Origin: Candidatus Kapaibacterium sp.
Lineage (GTDB): Bacteria; Bacteroidota; Ignavibacteria; Kapaibacteriales; UBA2268
Length of the DNA: 64,000 nt
Direction of reading: 5' to 3'
NCBI GenBank assembly: GCA_026418625.1
Contig: JAOABA010000024.1
Coordinates: 1 to 64,000, forward strand
Position numbers and translations under genes: made by a program. Numbering within the stretch: position 1 is the stretch's first letter; each line of letters begins with the position of its first letter. Positions 21,801-30,461 of the stretch are shown in pieces. The notes beneath the pieces were generated by a model, which was given only the letters and a program-made list of their open reading frames with translations, searched no databases and was not told the origin of the DNA.

Positions 21801-23984
21801 ATGACTCAAGATAATGAATTGAAAGCCAACTTGACAGATAAATTAAGATTCCAAGTTGACTTCAATACTGATGATGAAATGGAAGATGAATGGGCAAAGA
21901 ACTGGGACTTCAGATTTGGTAAGACAGCTTATGGATTTATGAACATAGCCATTAGAAATAATGATGGGTGGTCTGGCAGAGGATCAGATACTGTCGTTAT
22001 TGACACAACCACTTATGACGCTGATATGGATGGAAGAGAAAATGATATGGTTATCACTCAATCCAGACCGACTTGGATGTCTAACAAATATTTATTCCAA
22101 TACGGTGAAGAGGATACTACATATAAAGATCCATTCGGTATTCACGTCACAAGCTTTGGTCAAATCAACGTAAGAATTGACGCAAACGAAGCTTATCAGT
22201 TACTAAAACCAAGAGATCAATATAACGGTGCTTATAATACTGACACAGTATTTACCATTGTTGTTAATGATGGACACGGTGGATTGAACTTTATGCCAAT
22301 GAAAGTCTTCGTAAACATTAAGCCGACAATTATTACTGAGTCATTGCCTAATGCTAAAGAAGATATTGACTACAATCCACAGTTACTTGATTCGGCAAAG
22401 ATGATCAAGATTTATGATCCAAACTTCCATCAGAATCATAGATTTGAATTAATTTATGAAGATGATCCAAGAGATTTCATCGACAAAGATCCTTGCTTCC
22501 CCGAAGCAGGTCAATGGGATATTAGAAATCTTAAGACTACACCAAGATGGCTCAAGATTAATCCAGTAAGTGGTCTCCTTTATGGAACACCCGGAATTGA
22601 AGATGCTTTGAGAAATGAACAAGTTACAGTAGCTGTTTGGGACTTGGTTGATGGAGAAATTCAGCTATCAGATGTTAAGACATTAAGTCTATTTGTAGAT
22701 AGCACAAACCATAAACCAAGACTACTTGCAGCTCCACTCGTTAAATGCGTTGACAAAGGAAGACCTTACTCTGATACATTAATTGTAACAGATTATGATC
22801 TGAAGAGATTGGTCAAAAATCCTGGTGATATAATTGAAACATTGACTTTAAGAGTTATTAGACCAGCAAGTGGCTTTACAATTGAGCCAGCTACAATTAC
22901 TGGTAAAGGTGGCGGCAAAAATGATCCAGATTCAATCAAAGTTGTCATCAAGACAACTAGCTTTGATGCACCAATCGATCCAGACGGCAAAGTAACAATA
23001 GAAGTAGAAGTTCAAGATGCAGCTGGTGCTACACACAGATTAATTTACAGATTGAAAGTATCTGATCCTGTTGATTTCATCTGTCCGATTGTTATCGAGA
23101 ACACATATCCAATAGCTGGAAATGTTCCCGGTGATATGAAGAGTGCATATCAAATTCTTGAATTTGGTGTTGCCGAAGGTGCAACTACTGGTGATGGATT
23201 AGATGGAGAGGTTGTTGGTAAACTCGACAATCAATTCTGCGAATGGGAAATTCCACCGAGACCAACAAATGATATCTTTGACGCAAGATGGACAGTGCCA
23301 CAAACAAATGGAACACATAGAAATATATTCCCAAGAGCAAGAGTCAATGCAGGTGTTACAGTCGAAGACGTGAGAATATATAAAGGTATATTCCAAGCTG
23401 GAGCTGAAGCTGGTAATACATCAATTTACTATCCTGTTTCAATTAGCTGGAATAGAAATGATGTTCCTGCAAAAGATGACGCAGTAAGGAATCCAAGACG
23501 TTCACAATGGTTCATTAGAGATGCCTACTCCAATGGTAACATATTTAACTATAATATGAGAACTGGTGAAGGCTCTCCATTGACAGGTGAAATCTCCATA
23601 AAAACTGAAGGTGATAGGTTCAGAATTCAAATAAATCGTGATGTAGTTGACGCTTTCATTATATTACACGATTGGGCAAGTGATGCACCAATAAGTGGAT
23701 TACCAAATGAAACAGGTATAATATCTGTCAATCCAAATCCATTATCAAAATACACACAAGTCCAATTTGGTTTGATAAACAATGGCAGAGTGAAACTTGA
23801 TGTAATTGACGCTCTTGGTAATGTTGTTGCAGTGATTGCTGATGCAGACTATGAAGCCGGACAATACACTGTAAATTGGAATGCTGTTGATAGAAGTGGC
23901 AACGACTTACCCAATGGCGCATATACTTGCAGAATGACTGTTGGAACCACAACTTCAATTTACAAAATGGTTATTGTAAAATAA
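15846..23984 (+). CDS. Giant T9SS-secreted surface protein: GGA[IL]-rich (Pmp-like) region, inserted seven-repeat YCF48-type propeller, Ig-like region, T9SS CTD
   Basis: Signal peptide; about ten GGA[IL] motifs; seven GYAVGxxGxIxxTxxGGxxW repeats; C-terminal VNPNPLSKYTQVQFGL...LPNGAYTCRMTVGTTTSIYKMVIVK. Confidence 0.88.
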   Translation: MRRLFRLSLLMVILCLLSFAESFAQNQVYVSGRIAPGHVRVFLKDSIYIINRDLVIGGTLIIEPGTTVLFYPQGRIIDSVGGRIIADGLASATYTANPGGLDPIATPGSAQNPTGYSGYADLNYFFHAGVINRTTTNEPTVNTSKRDYIYNVVLNTATRRLENLRTEEIGLPLGANRVKITAEQAMMFIAARLEIDPMNDINLNIRPWRRVGDRAVNITTGRIRFIGQPDNNFSREWGHIVVLPGARAAFFRNVTFEGFRKDTTIDRYPYYAENQADADWAAINATMKKLTNGSGGVLTTFSSRTWLINCEFNNNMARNRGGALQFLQAPDGFPKNVNITQFYPVDKNPNLTERDGSISQIVQNHPIPMIDRIDEPGNVEPIGDYDRQAYDDGRLAVYLGRVRNLKLSGNKVLLTNFGERYIGTPPVRVVMDLTDEPANFPQVTGNFAYGGAIYIAGKDGQPGMDSQIEIGLGVNNSIRLQGGTEIVFPNEDTFEAVGNSANNYQNSGNTLGSRGGAIYLGRYTSLIVAGKFNANETYTKYLQDSLTGTNIGWYSRGGAIYTENTFGRLQVRGGPRRDAINNPTEFTRNKSGAGGAIFNDGNTDPQMSPIIGGSDVVVRTRDYGYNIKFAENQALTYGGAIYTLRNFTIYGSGGVEANAIIGYGGKYPVLFENNTAGYAGGAIDVRIPSSSTMPPINQRAVQIVRAEFRKNTVGQGIAEMNKQHIRGGGAIYSLNADINVVKGVEFTGNKVYNGNGGALAIINPWIATKRFYVSDLDKVDIQSNMLATGFTSVDEVMTYQSDAYPPDARMLTRFLDNEIEVDEDILTSQSGTGTTQIGHGLQGTSAKLLATSFIDQNNGFAVGMNGTIVRITQGGAKWEYKNYNIPYRFNDVTFIGGGVGFIVGDRGIILKTVNNGGDWRVVRDPLDNFSLNSVFFVGTDIGYAVGGRGKIFKTTDGGETWFDPVISTQSLNNLNAVYFTGVNTGYAVGDRGAILVTTNGGANWNIQNANTISDLKDVYFSDASTGYIVGNYGVIFKTTNSGGNWSRIYDDPAVNFNSVFFTTQTTGYATGDFGVLLKTTNAGTNWTALTPNTSYSLSDIFFASSAVGYAVGDYGLMIGTRDAGATWKDIIPADISIVDVKRWHPDAMLPENGVGLGGAIYILDSANYVNPGRQDSISFNRVRIQNNKAYTGSAIYSDNYDLKLIFSRSLITGNEAYSDIGYEQNVITGPAKSQNQQIIENKASSDLAGATLYGEIIGPLPSTNSSWAANSIYNNKARFLIRLPDGPNTKGVLAGKGVGLGGTDTLRGNYWGRTEANVTMQVQINKWNSNANTETFFVESHFNPMNETYIPFVFSTNPASLADPTHQGPFESPARFNYRPIPLKNGANENTVGDQTIPEKMLMSGLVYDLYDKGTDIKVADYSNRRMSPIEDFAVGIPPVIRRYTEQAYQDKPSFGKYVRRWLRDPFIAELRDNNGNLVYPEFAQLQDEFRPDKYGNYYHPIGYPLFLEARVNYDGLAERSNHDTRLLNESVFFVINENTGDFIRVNMRQVSENAPFREVFRARVELVPDSSNRNPNTTIRRTIEGLYNLGTGDYLLRNLIHQPYNEDRAALPGRKYHASTGSFGRVPNLFSNRHLNNPVPYMAPSNAGTATFFAGERYTALPVDTGDVVRIVSRTVLWKEGVIPAYDDGISFKIVSSTMPPVFTGNVVKLQSDTIVKIQPSEYPWKRSAGIMDTLKITEFLHRIFVTEDREYPVAPGTYSGLTVDEGQGRDSILTVTAIDTNKFFDPRSLYYPDDYARLTYSWYVYSESGLARWLMVDTIPAGDNSVQNPRDGALGYIMFRGRPINPYVVPGGEFVEVSAANYPPHMRTIDSLKSLPVSKRLPDDVIAKYIGLFRPYMSNAKYDLLEEQTRARYLQQDTINYGPNYKINYLFKIFVVDSQPRFLNWVATREESDNQADTLRRRINRNGDEEVYVVYKPSVYTCGMTQDNELKANLTDKLRFQVDFNTDDEMEDEWAKNWDFRFGKTAYGFMNIAIRNNDGWSGRGSDTVVIDTTTYDADMDGRENDMVITQSRPTWMSNKYLFQYGEEDTTYKDPFGIHVTSFGQINVRIDANEAYQLLKPRDQYNGAYNTDTVFTIVVNDGHGGLNFMPMKVFVNIKPTIITESLPNAKEDIDYNPQLLDSAKMIKIYDPNFHQNHRFELIYEDDPRDFIDKDPCFPEAGQWDIRNLKTTPRWLKINPVSGLLYGTPGIEDALRNEQVTVAVWDLVDGEIQLSDVKTLSLFVDSTNHKPRLLAAPLVKCVDKGRPYSDTLIVTDYDLKRLVKNPGDIIETLTLRVIRPASGFTIEPATITGKGGGKNDPDSIKVVIKTTSFDAPIDPDGKVTIEVEVQDAAGATHRLIYRLKVSDPVDFICPIVIENTYPIAGNVPGDMKSAYQILEFGVAEGATTGDGLDGEVVGKLDNQFCEWEIPPRPTNDIFDARWTVPQTNGTHRNIFPRARVNAGVTVEDVRIYKGIFQAGAEAGNTSIYYPVSISWNRNDVPAKDDAVRNPRRSQWFIRDAYSNGNIFNYNMRTGEGSPLTGEISIKTEGDRFRIQINRDVVDAFIILHDWASDAPISGLPNETGIISVNPNPLSKYTQVQFGLINNGRVKLDVIDALGNVVAVIADADYEAGQYTVNWNAVDRSGNDLPNGAYTCRMTVGTTTSIYKMVIVK
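18385..19245 (+). other. Seven YCF48/HCF136-like repeats within the giant protein
   Basis: GFAVGMNGTIVRITQGGAKW / GFIVGDRGIILKTVNNGGDW / GYAVGGRGKIFKTTDGGETW / GYAVGDRGAILVTTNGGANW / GYIVGNYGVIFKTTNSGGNW / GYATGDFGVLLKTTNAGTNW / GYAVGDYGLMIGTRDAGATW. Confidence 0.85.
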
Positions 23985-23995
23985 ACTAAATTAAA

Positions 23996-24023
23996 CCTGT
24001 TCGCATCTACGGATGCGAACAGG
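23996..24023 (+). promoter_or_regulatory. Perfect 12-bp hairpin with TACG tetraloop between two T9SS genes
   Basis: CCTGTTCGCATC-TACG-GATGCGAACAGG; no downstream T-tract. Confidence 0.85.
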
Positions 24024-24071
24024 ATAATAATAGGTATGAAAAAAAATTCAATAATAAATATGGAGATAAAA

Positions 24072-25949
24072 ATGAAAAGATTTCTAAGAATTGCTGTGGG
24101 TTTGATGGTTATGCTGGGTATAACATTAAGCTTACAGCCATTGAAAGCACAAGTTTATGGTGAGTTCGACACCATCAGAATAAAAAGTGGTGTTCCTTAT
24201 CAGGAGCTTGGAGACGACAGAGTCGTCATTCCACCTGCTACATTTGGCTTACCACCAATGTGGAATCCTGATCTTGACGATGGTTATTCATCACCAACCG
24301 GTATTCCAATCGGTTTTCCATTTGAGTTTAATGGTGAGGTTTATACAAGATTATGGATCTGCGTTAATGGATTCGTAACATTTACACCTCCTCCATTCGT
24401 TCCCTCAAAGCAACCGAATGGATTGTTTATCGATGCTGTCTCATATCCAAAAAATGTTATCGCACCATTTTGGGGTGATCACGTATTTAGACAGCAAAGT
24501 GAAAGATTTAATGGATATATGCCATCTGAAATTTCCGTTTTAAGAACAGATAGTGTATTTGTCGTTCAATGGAAAAATTTAAATATTAACGACGGAACTG
24601 TAAAATCGAGTGTTGGCAACTTCCAATTAAGACTTTATAAATCAAAAGATCCACTGTCGTTCCAAGGTGACATAGAATTTTGCTATGGACCTGTAGCTGG
24701 AAATATTTACGATCCCGGAACTATTGTTGTAACAAAGGGTGCCTCAGTTGGTTTAAAGGGTGAATTCAATGTTCAAGGCGGGTTCAGTGATTTCTTAAAT
24801 GGATTATATTACAACAAATCACCAGAAGAAGCAAGAACAAAAACAGATCTAACAAATCTTTGGCCCCCCTCAGAAGGTGCAACTGATAAGAGAATTTGGT
24901 TTAAAGCATTGTCGAGATTTAATGTTGATGAATGGTGGGGTGATGGTGATGTTGATTTTTCAAAAGCTAATCCAAATAGACATTTAGGAATGGATCAAAG
25001 CAGATGGGTTACAGTTAATGATGCAAGAATCATTATGAGATCAATAGCAACAAATATTCCACTTGATAGTGTTAGAAGAAGGCAAGCATATCACGGAGAC
25101 GTAAACCATAATGGTCGTTACTACTATGACAATAATAATGTGAGAACTGATATTCCTTGGAGAGATAAATATTATGGAGATAATTTACCAGCAGAAGTCA
25201 GTTCTATTAAGAGAATTTTCTTCCAATGCAATGAATATGATGCTGCCTTGATTTTACACTATATTAGTGCAAGATTACCCGAATTACCTTGGCTTCTCGA
25301 CACTGTTCCACAATATGGAAAAATTGGAGCAGATGAAATAGCAAATGGATTCAAATTTGGAAATGCAAATGTCATATCAGAGAATACTTATAGAATTCCA
25401 GTCTATCTAAATGGCTATATGAAAGGTGCTATCGGTGGTAAATTTAAAGTAAATGGCGAATTGTTAGATGCAGCAAGCTCAGGCAACTTATTAGTTGATT
25501 ATTTCGGTAACAATGTAGTTATCGCAGGATCTGACGAATTTGATGCTCAAACACCTGTTTGCTATCTGACAGTTAAGAGTGAAAAACCTGAAATTTCAAT
25601 CACCGATATACGATTTAATGATGTTAAAGTTGATGACTATAAAGCCACTTTATTAACTGTTGAAGATGCAAATAACTCAGTATTAGTGAGTAATTATCCA
25701 AATCCATTTAGTCATAAAACATCATTCAATTTGAATTTACCAAAATCTGGTAATTACAAGTTGGTTATTGTTGATGCTTTAGGAAATACTGTTAAAACAT
25801 TGTTAGACGGTTATGCTGATTCAGGAAATTCCGTAGTTGATTGGGACGGAACAAACCAAATTGGTAATAAAGTTGAATCAGGTATGTATTTATTCAAATT
25901 AACCGGCGATAATGTTTCGGTTTCTGGCAAATTGGTTATTACAAGGTAA
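24072..25949 (+). CDS. T9SS type A sorting-domain protein with dockerin-like segment
   Basis: Signal peptide MKRFLRIAVGLMVMLGITLSLQPLKAQ; CTD NYPNPFSHKTSFNLNLPKSG...ESGMYLFKLTGDNVSVSGKLVITR; GDVNHNG...NEYDAALILHYISARLPELPW; ORF track starts at 24036, start moved to 24072 on RBS (ggag) and signal peptide. Confidence 0.82.
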   Translation: MKRFLRIAVGLMVMLGITLSLQPLKAQVYGEFDTIRIKSGVPYQELGDDRVVIPPATFGLPPMWNPDLDDGYSSPTGIPIGFPFEFNGEVYTRLWICVNGFVTFTPPPFVPSKQPNGLFIDAVSYPKNVIAPFWGDHVFRQQSERFNGYMPSEISVLRTDSVFVVQWKNLNINDGTVKSSVGNFQLRLYKSKDPLSFQGDIEFCYGPVAGNIYDPGTIVVTKGASVGLKGEFNVQGGFSDFLNGLYYNKSPEEARTKTDLTNLWPPSEGATDKRIWFKALSRFNVDEWWGDGDVDFSKANPNRHLGMDQSRWVTVNDARIIMRSIATNIPLDSVRRRQAYHGDVNHNGRYYYDNNNVRTDIPWRDKYYGDNLPAEVSSIKRIFFQCNEYDAALILHYISARLPELPWLLDTVPQYGKIGADEIANGFKFGNANVISENTYRIPVYLNGYMKGAIGGKFKVNGELLDAASSGNLLVDYFGNNVVIAGSDEFDAQTPVCYLTVKSEKPEISITDIRFNDVKVDDYKATLLTVEDANNSVLVSNYPNPFSHKTSFNLNLPKSGNYKLVIVDALGNTVKTLLDGYADSGNSVVDWDGTNQIGNKVESGMYLFKLTGDNVSVSGKLVITR

Positions 25950-27132
25950 GATATTTCTGCTAATAACTGTCTGGCTGCTTATTTTAAGCAACCAGACAGC
26001 CAAAGCAGACACAGTTGATGTAGTTCTTTCTCAAGTTGGATCAATTGATGTTTGTGGAGATAAATCCGATAAAGATATAATAATATTAATATCAATCGGA
26101 AGAGTGCTTCAAAGCGATTCGTTATTTGGATTTAATTTTGAAATAAGTTATGACTCGGTGAAGTTTAAATTTCATTCACCAGTATATTTGAATACATTAG
26201 CAGAGTTCTTTGACATTAAAGATGTAAACTTTGGAAAAAAAGGTTTAGTAAGAGGTTATGCTTCAGTTGGTCTCTTAGGGAGTCAGATTTCAGGAAATAG
26301 GCCACTCATAGGAATTTACGGTGACTATCTTGGCAGCTGTGCTGACTCATCAGAGATTAAATTAAATTATATTGAATTTACTGATGAATTCAAAAAAGTG
26401 ATAAGATCGTATAAACCAACTATGGTTCAAGCTGTTGAGGTAGATAAACCTAACAGATATCTAAAAACTGATTTTGAATTAAATTCAATATCTGATTTAA
26501 GAAAAGATACGATCATTGATATTAAAATAAATCTTGAAATGGGAACGCAAATTAAACTCGACACAGCAACTATAGTGATAAAGGCTGATAATAAGAAATT
26601 AATTGCATTTGAAGATTTCGAATTAAGTAAAGATTTGGAATTTATATCAAACGAATATATTGATAGTAGTTTTTTAAACATAAAATTTAAATTCAATAAT
26701 AATATTAATCAGTTTATTAATTTAAAAGCAAGGGTTAATGAAAATAAAACAGATAGCTCAGTTATAAAAGTAAACCCGATTTACACAAATTACTGTTCGT
26801 GTGTTAAAAGATTTTTTGGAGACTCAATAATAGTAAGAAGTAAAGAAAAAATTGACACACCAACAGTGGTTTCTGAAGAAAATAATCGGATTGAAAATAA
26901 AGCTATAATTAGTTATTATGATAATAATACAGATTCATTCATTTTAAATTTTAAGGAAAATATTTCAGGAGTTCTAAAATTATATAATTTATGTGGATTA
27001 TTAATAAATGAACAAAAAATTGACTGGAGCAACAAAATCTATTTAGAAGGAAACTATTTAAATAATGGAATATATTTAGGAATCATAAACACAAATTTGA
27101 AAAATTATAAAATAATATTGATAAAAAATTAA
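25912..27132 (+). CDS. Secreted protein, divergent T9SS CTD, possible cohesin-like N-terminal domain; start overlaps upstream gene
   Basis: MFRFLANWLLQGKIFLLITVWLLILSNQTAKA|DTVD reads as a signal peptide; C-terminus GVLKLYNLCGLLINEQ...NNGIYLGIINTNLKNYKIILIKN. Confidence 0.72.
   Translation: MFRFLANWLLQGKIFLLITVWLLILSNQTAKADTVDVVLSQVGSIDVCGDKSDKDIIILISIGRVLQSDSLFGFNFEISYDSVKFKFHSPVYLNTLAEFFDIKDVNFGKKGLVRGYASVGLLGSQISGNRPLIGIYGDYLGSCADSSEIKLNYIEFTDEFKKVIRSYKPTMVQAVEVDKPNRYLKTDFELNSISDLRKDTIIDIKINLEMGTQIKLDTATIVIKADNKKLIAFEDFELSKDLEFISNEYIDSSFLNIKFKFNNNINQFINLKARVNENKTDSSVIKVNPIYTNYCSCVKRFFGDSIIVRSKEKIDTPTVVSEENNRIENKAIISYYDNNTDSFILNFKENISGVLKLYNLCGLLINEQKIDWSNKIYLEGNYLNNGIYLGIINTNLKNYKIILIKN
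25967..25999 (+). promoter_or_regulatory. Hairpin inside the signal-peptide coding region of the 25912 ORF
   Basis: CTGTCTGG-C-TGCTTA-TTT-TAAGCA-A-CCAGACAG (8+6 bp stem, one internal mismatch). Confidence 0.75.
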
Positions 27133-27165
27133 ATTAATCGTTTACCAAAATATTAGGGGGTATTC

Positions 27166-30100
27166 ATGAAAATTAAATTATTACAACGCAAGGATTTCAG
27201 GATTCTGCTCGGTTTGTTTATCGTGGTTTTGGCTACAACATTTACAAACGTAAATCTTTTTAGCCAAATCCGACCGAACATTCCTGTATTATCCTTAACA
27301 GGCGCCAATAATAACTGGGACGAATCCTGGTATCCTGATGGCAGAATCTGGATGCCAGCATCCTTGAATGAGCCAAGAGAATTTCTTATGCCGGTCTTTA
27401 TTGATAATAGATGGCACATCTATGAAGAAACTGCCAATATTTATCAACCAGACCCAATTAAGAGCTTTCAATTTACAATTATGTATGACTCATCAGCTTT
27501 GAGAGTAGTTGGCGTCCAAAAATTTGGTCCTCGAGATGAGCAGCTTGGCTATGAGCCATTAGCAAAAACCTTTAACATTTCTTGGATGGATGTAAAAGAT
27601 TTTTCATACAGAAAATATTTGAACCCATTTACACCTGAACAGGATGCTAAAAAAGGTCGAGCAATAAGAATTGTCGGAACTTCTACACAACCACTACCTG
27701 TTACAAATTTAGGCGGTGAAGAATTTAAGGTATTGCTTTATATAAGATTTAAGATTATACCAAAGGATGGAGAACCATTTGGAACATCCGGAAATACACC
27801 GATTTATATAAAGAACGATACAATTAAATATAATGATCTCAATGTTTGCAAACAGGCACCATTTGAAAAATTAAGACCATACTATCCTTGGGTCATAAGC
27901 GACTACCCCGATCCGAACCCATATACCGGTTTGGCAGGTGTTAAAAACGGAGATCCATATGATGCTTCTCAAAACACTGCAAAATGGCCTGTTGAACCAA
28001 TGCTACCCGGAACAATCTATCTAAGATTAAGTGATAGGATTCCAGTTATTGCTTATACTCTTGACAGAGCTATTGGAACTCAGCCACCAATATCTGAATT
28101 AGGTCCAGATCTTTGGAACTTATCGGATCCAATAACAATAGACTCAGGTTCATTTACACCCATTTATGGTAGAAGAGTATTTCAACTCAGAAACGGTATT
28201 ACAACCTCGAGGCTTTTGGATGTAACATTAGAATCAGACAAACCTTGGTTAAAATTCAGAGCTTTAAACTTAGGTCCAACATCAAAAGTTCCGCCGGGCT
28301 TTGGTGGTCCAATTGATAAAGGAACTATTAATTGGTTAGATAATGGTATTTTAGGAAATGATCAAATTGGAACTCCGATCGCTGGTAGATTAACGAGACC
28401 TGATGGAGATGTTTGGATTGAAATACGGTGCGATCCACAAGGCTTACAACCTCAAGAAGGTGAAATGGCTGGTATTTATGTTGGTTATATTACAATTAAA
28501 TCTCATACAGCTTATATTTCTCCAGTTAAGTTGAGAGTAACATTTATCTATTTCAGAGTTCCATACGAACCAGAATTATATAACCCGACAGGTAATCATA
28601 GTGGTATTAGATTGACAGTTAGAAACTCATCAGGTGCTACTGGCTTCGAGTCACATTTGATTTTTGGAACTGGTCACAGAGCAACAATTGGAATTGATTC
28701 ATTATTTGGTGAATATGCTTATGAGTTTGGTTTCACGCCGGGTAAATTCGAAGCAAGATTCTTCCCACCAGATGAAGCACCAGATGAAATTAAATTACAA
28801 ATATCAAATGGTTATGGTGATTTTGCACCAGACGATGATAATAATGATGGTTCACCAAAACGTTCTAATTCAAGAGATATCAGAAACATCTATGATACTT
28901 TAACATCGCTTGTTTATAAAGTAAGAATTAATGAAGATACTGCTGCTAACTATCCAATTATTATTGAATGGGATCTTAATGACTTTCCAGAGGGTGCCCA
29001 ATTATTCTTAAGAGACACTCTTAATGGTGCGCTATTCCCAAGCATTGATATGAGAAAGGCAACAGTCATAGGAACGACAAAGAGAGCTTATGCTATTCAA
29101 GACCCACGAGTTAAATCCTTCTTAATTGAATATACATTACCTAAAGTTATCAACTATGTTGATGAATATGGTAACCCAATTATTAAGAAAGGATGGAACT
29201 TGTTATCATTACCAGTTAGACCTATTAACTCAAAATGGGATGTATTTTATCCAAATGCTATTAACATTCCATACTTCTTCTCGCAAAATCAATATCAGCA
29301 ACCTGATGCAGGTATTCTAAAAGTTGGTATTGGATACTATATTAAATATGATGCACAGGTTGATAGACAGTTTGCAGGAACATTTATCAGTGAAATTTCA
29401 AATCCGAGAGATCCAGTTCGTGTTTATCCCGGATGGAATACAATTGGAGCTGGCTCTGCAGCTGTTAATGTTCGTGAAATTTCATTCACAAACTTTAATC
29501 TTGAGCTACCAACTGTAAACTATACAAGAACCTTCGGTATTTGGGGTTACAGAACTGATAGAGGATTTTATGAAGCCTCTGAATTAAAACCGGGTCTCGG
29601 ATATTGGATTAAAGTTAATGCAAACGGATACTATAGGCTTCTAATTCCGAGAGCAAAAGCTCTTGACATAGAAGCTGATGTTAATCCGAAACAAGATATA
29701 CTGAAAACATCAGATATGCTTGTCATTAGAGATAATGAGCAAAGCCAAAGCCAAGTTTACTTCACAAGTAATGCTGATGTTGATGTTAATGTTTTTGAAT
29801 TACCACCAGCACCACCATCAAATCTATTCGATTTAAGGTTTGCCGATGGTAAATATCTTAGCAATCAAAACGAGTCTGTTGTTCAATTGCAAGGTGTTAC
29901 TTATCCATTAACACTTTCAATTAACAATCCTTCAGCCAGATATACATTCTACGATGCAGCAACCGGAGAATATCTCGGAACAATATATGAAGGTTCCAAT
30001 GGTAGCATCGAAATTAAGAGTGAAAGATCTAATGCTATTAAGGTTTTGAGATCAGTTGTTGCAACTGAAGGTTTCTCAGCATTGGCTTATCCTAATCCAA

Positions 30101-30327
30101 TCGCTGACAAAGGCACTGTTGCATATAACTTACCAGAAAATGGAAATGTTCAAATTAGCTTATTTGATGTTCTTGGCAATGAAATTATGAATCTATTCAA
30201 TGGATTTGCTACAGCTGGATATCATACTGTTGACATTAATGCAGCTAATTTAGCATCAGGTAGATACATACTCAAAGTAACAGCTGGTGGACAAACCTTA
30301 ATCCAAACAGTTACAATTGTTAAATAA
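27166..30327 (+). CDS. T9SS type A sorting-domain surface protein
   Basis: N-terminal signal/TM; CTD ALAYPNPIADKGTVAYNLPENGNVQISLFDVLGNEI...ASGRYILKVTAGGQTLIQTVTIVK. Confidence 0.83.
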   Translation: MKIKLLQRKDFRILLGLFIVVLATTFTNVNLFSQIRPNIPVLSLTGANNNWDESWYPDGRIWMPASLNEPREFLMPVFIDNRWHIYEETANIYQPDPIKSFQFTIMYDSSALRVVGVQKFGPRDEQLGYEPLAKTFNISWMDVKDFSYRKYLNPFTPEQDAKKGRAIRIVGTSTQPLPVTNLGGEEFKVLLYIRFKIIPKDGEPFGTSGNTPIYIKNDTIKYNDLNVCKQAPFEKLRPYYPWVISDYPDPNPYTGLAGVKNGDPYDASQNTAKWPVEPMLPGTIYLRLSDRIPVIAYTLDRAIGTQPPISELGPDLWNLSDPITIDSGSFTPIYGRRVFQLRNGITTSRLLDVTLESDKPWLKFRALNLGPTSKVPPGFGGPIDKGTINWLDNGILGNDQIGTPIAGRLTRPDGDVWIEIRCDPQGLQPQEGEMAGIYVGYITIKSHTAYISPVKLRVTFIYFRVPYEPELYNPTGNHSGIRLTVRNSSGATGFESHLIFGTGHRATIGIDSLFGEYAYEFGFTPGKFEARFFPPDEAPDEIKLQISNGYGDFAPDDDNNDGSPKRSNSRDIRNIYDTLTSLVYKVRINEDTAANYPIIIEWDLNDFPEGAQLFLRDTLNGALFPSIDMRKATVIGTTKRAYAIQDPRVKSFLIEYTLPKVINYVDEYGNPIIKKGWNLLSLPVRPINSKWDVFYPNAINIPYFFSQNQYQQPDAGILKVGIGYYIKYDAQVDRQFAGTFISEISNPRDPVRVYPGWNTIGAGSAAVNVREISFTNFNLELPTVNYTRTFGIWGYRTDRGFYEASELKPGLGYWIKVNANGYYRLLIPRAKALDIEADVNPKQDILKTSDMLVIRDNEQSQSQVYFTSNADVDVNVFELPPAPPSNLFDLRFADGKYLSNQNESVVQLQGVTYPLTLSINNPSARYTFYDAATGEYLGTIYEGSNGSIEIKSERSNAIKVLRSVVATEGFSALAYPNPIADKGTVAYNLPENGNVQISLFDVLGNEIMNLFNGFATAGYHTVDINAANLASGRYILKVTAGGQTLIQTVTIVK

Positions 30328-30349
30328 CAAAATTTAGCAATAGAATATC

Positions 30350-30385
30350 AAATGGGCAACGTCAATGATGTTGCCCATTTTTATT
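30350..30385 (+). terminator. Rho-independent terminator after the 27166 T9SS gene
   Basis: AATGGGCAAC-gtcaatgat-GTTGCCCATT followed by TTTATT. Confidence 0.85.
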
Positions 30386-30461
30386 AATTAAAGATTTAAT
30401 AATTTTAAGCTTTCATTGTAACAAAAACTGATTTTTTTTGTTAAAGTAGATTTTAAGCATT

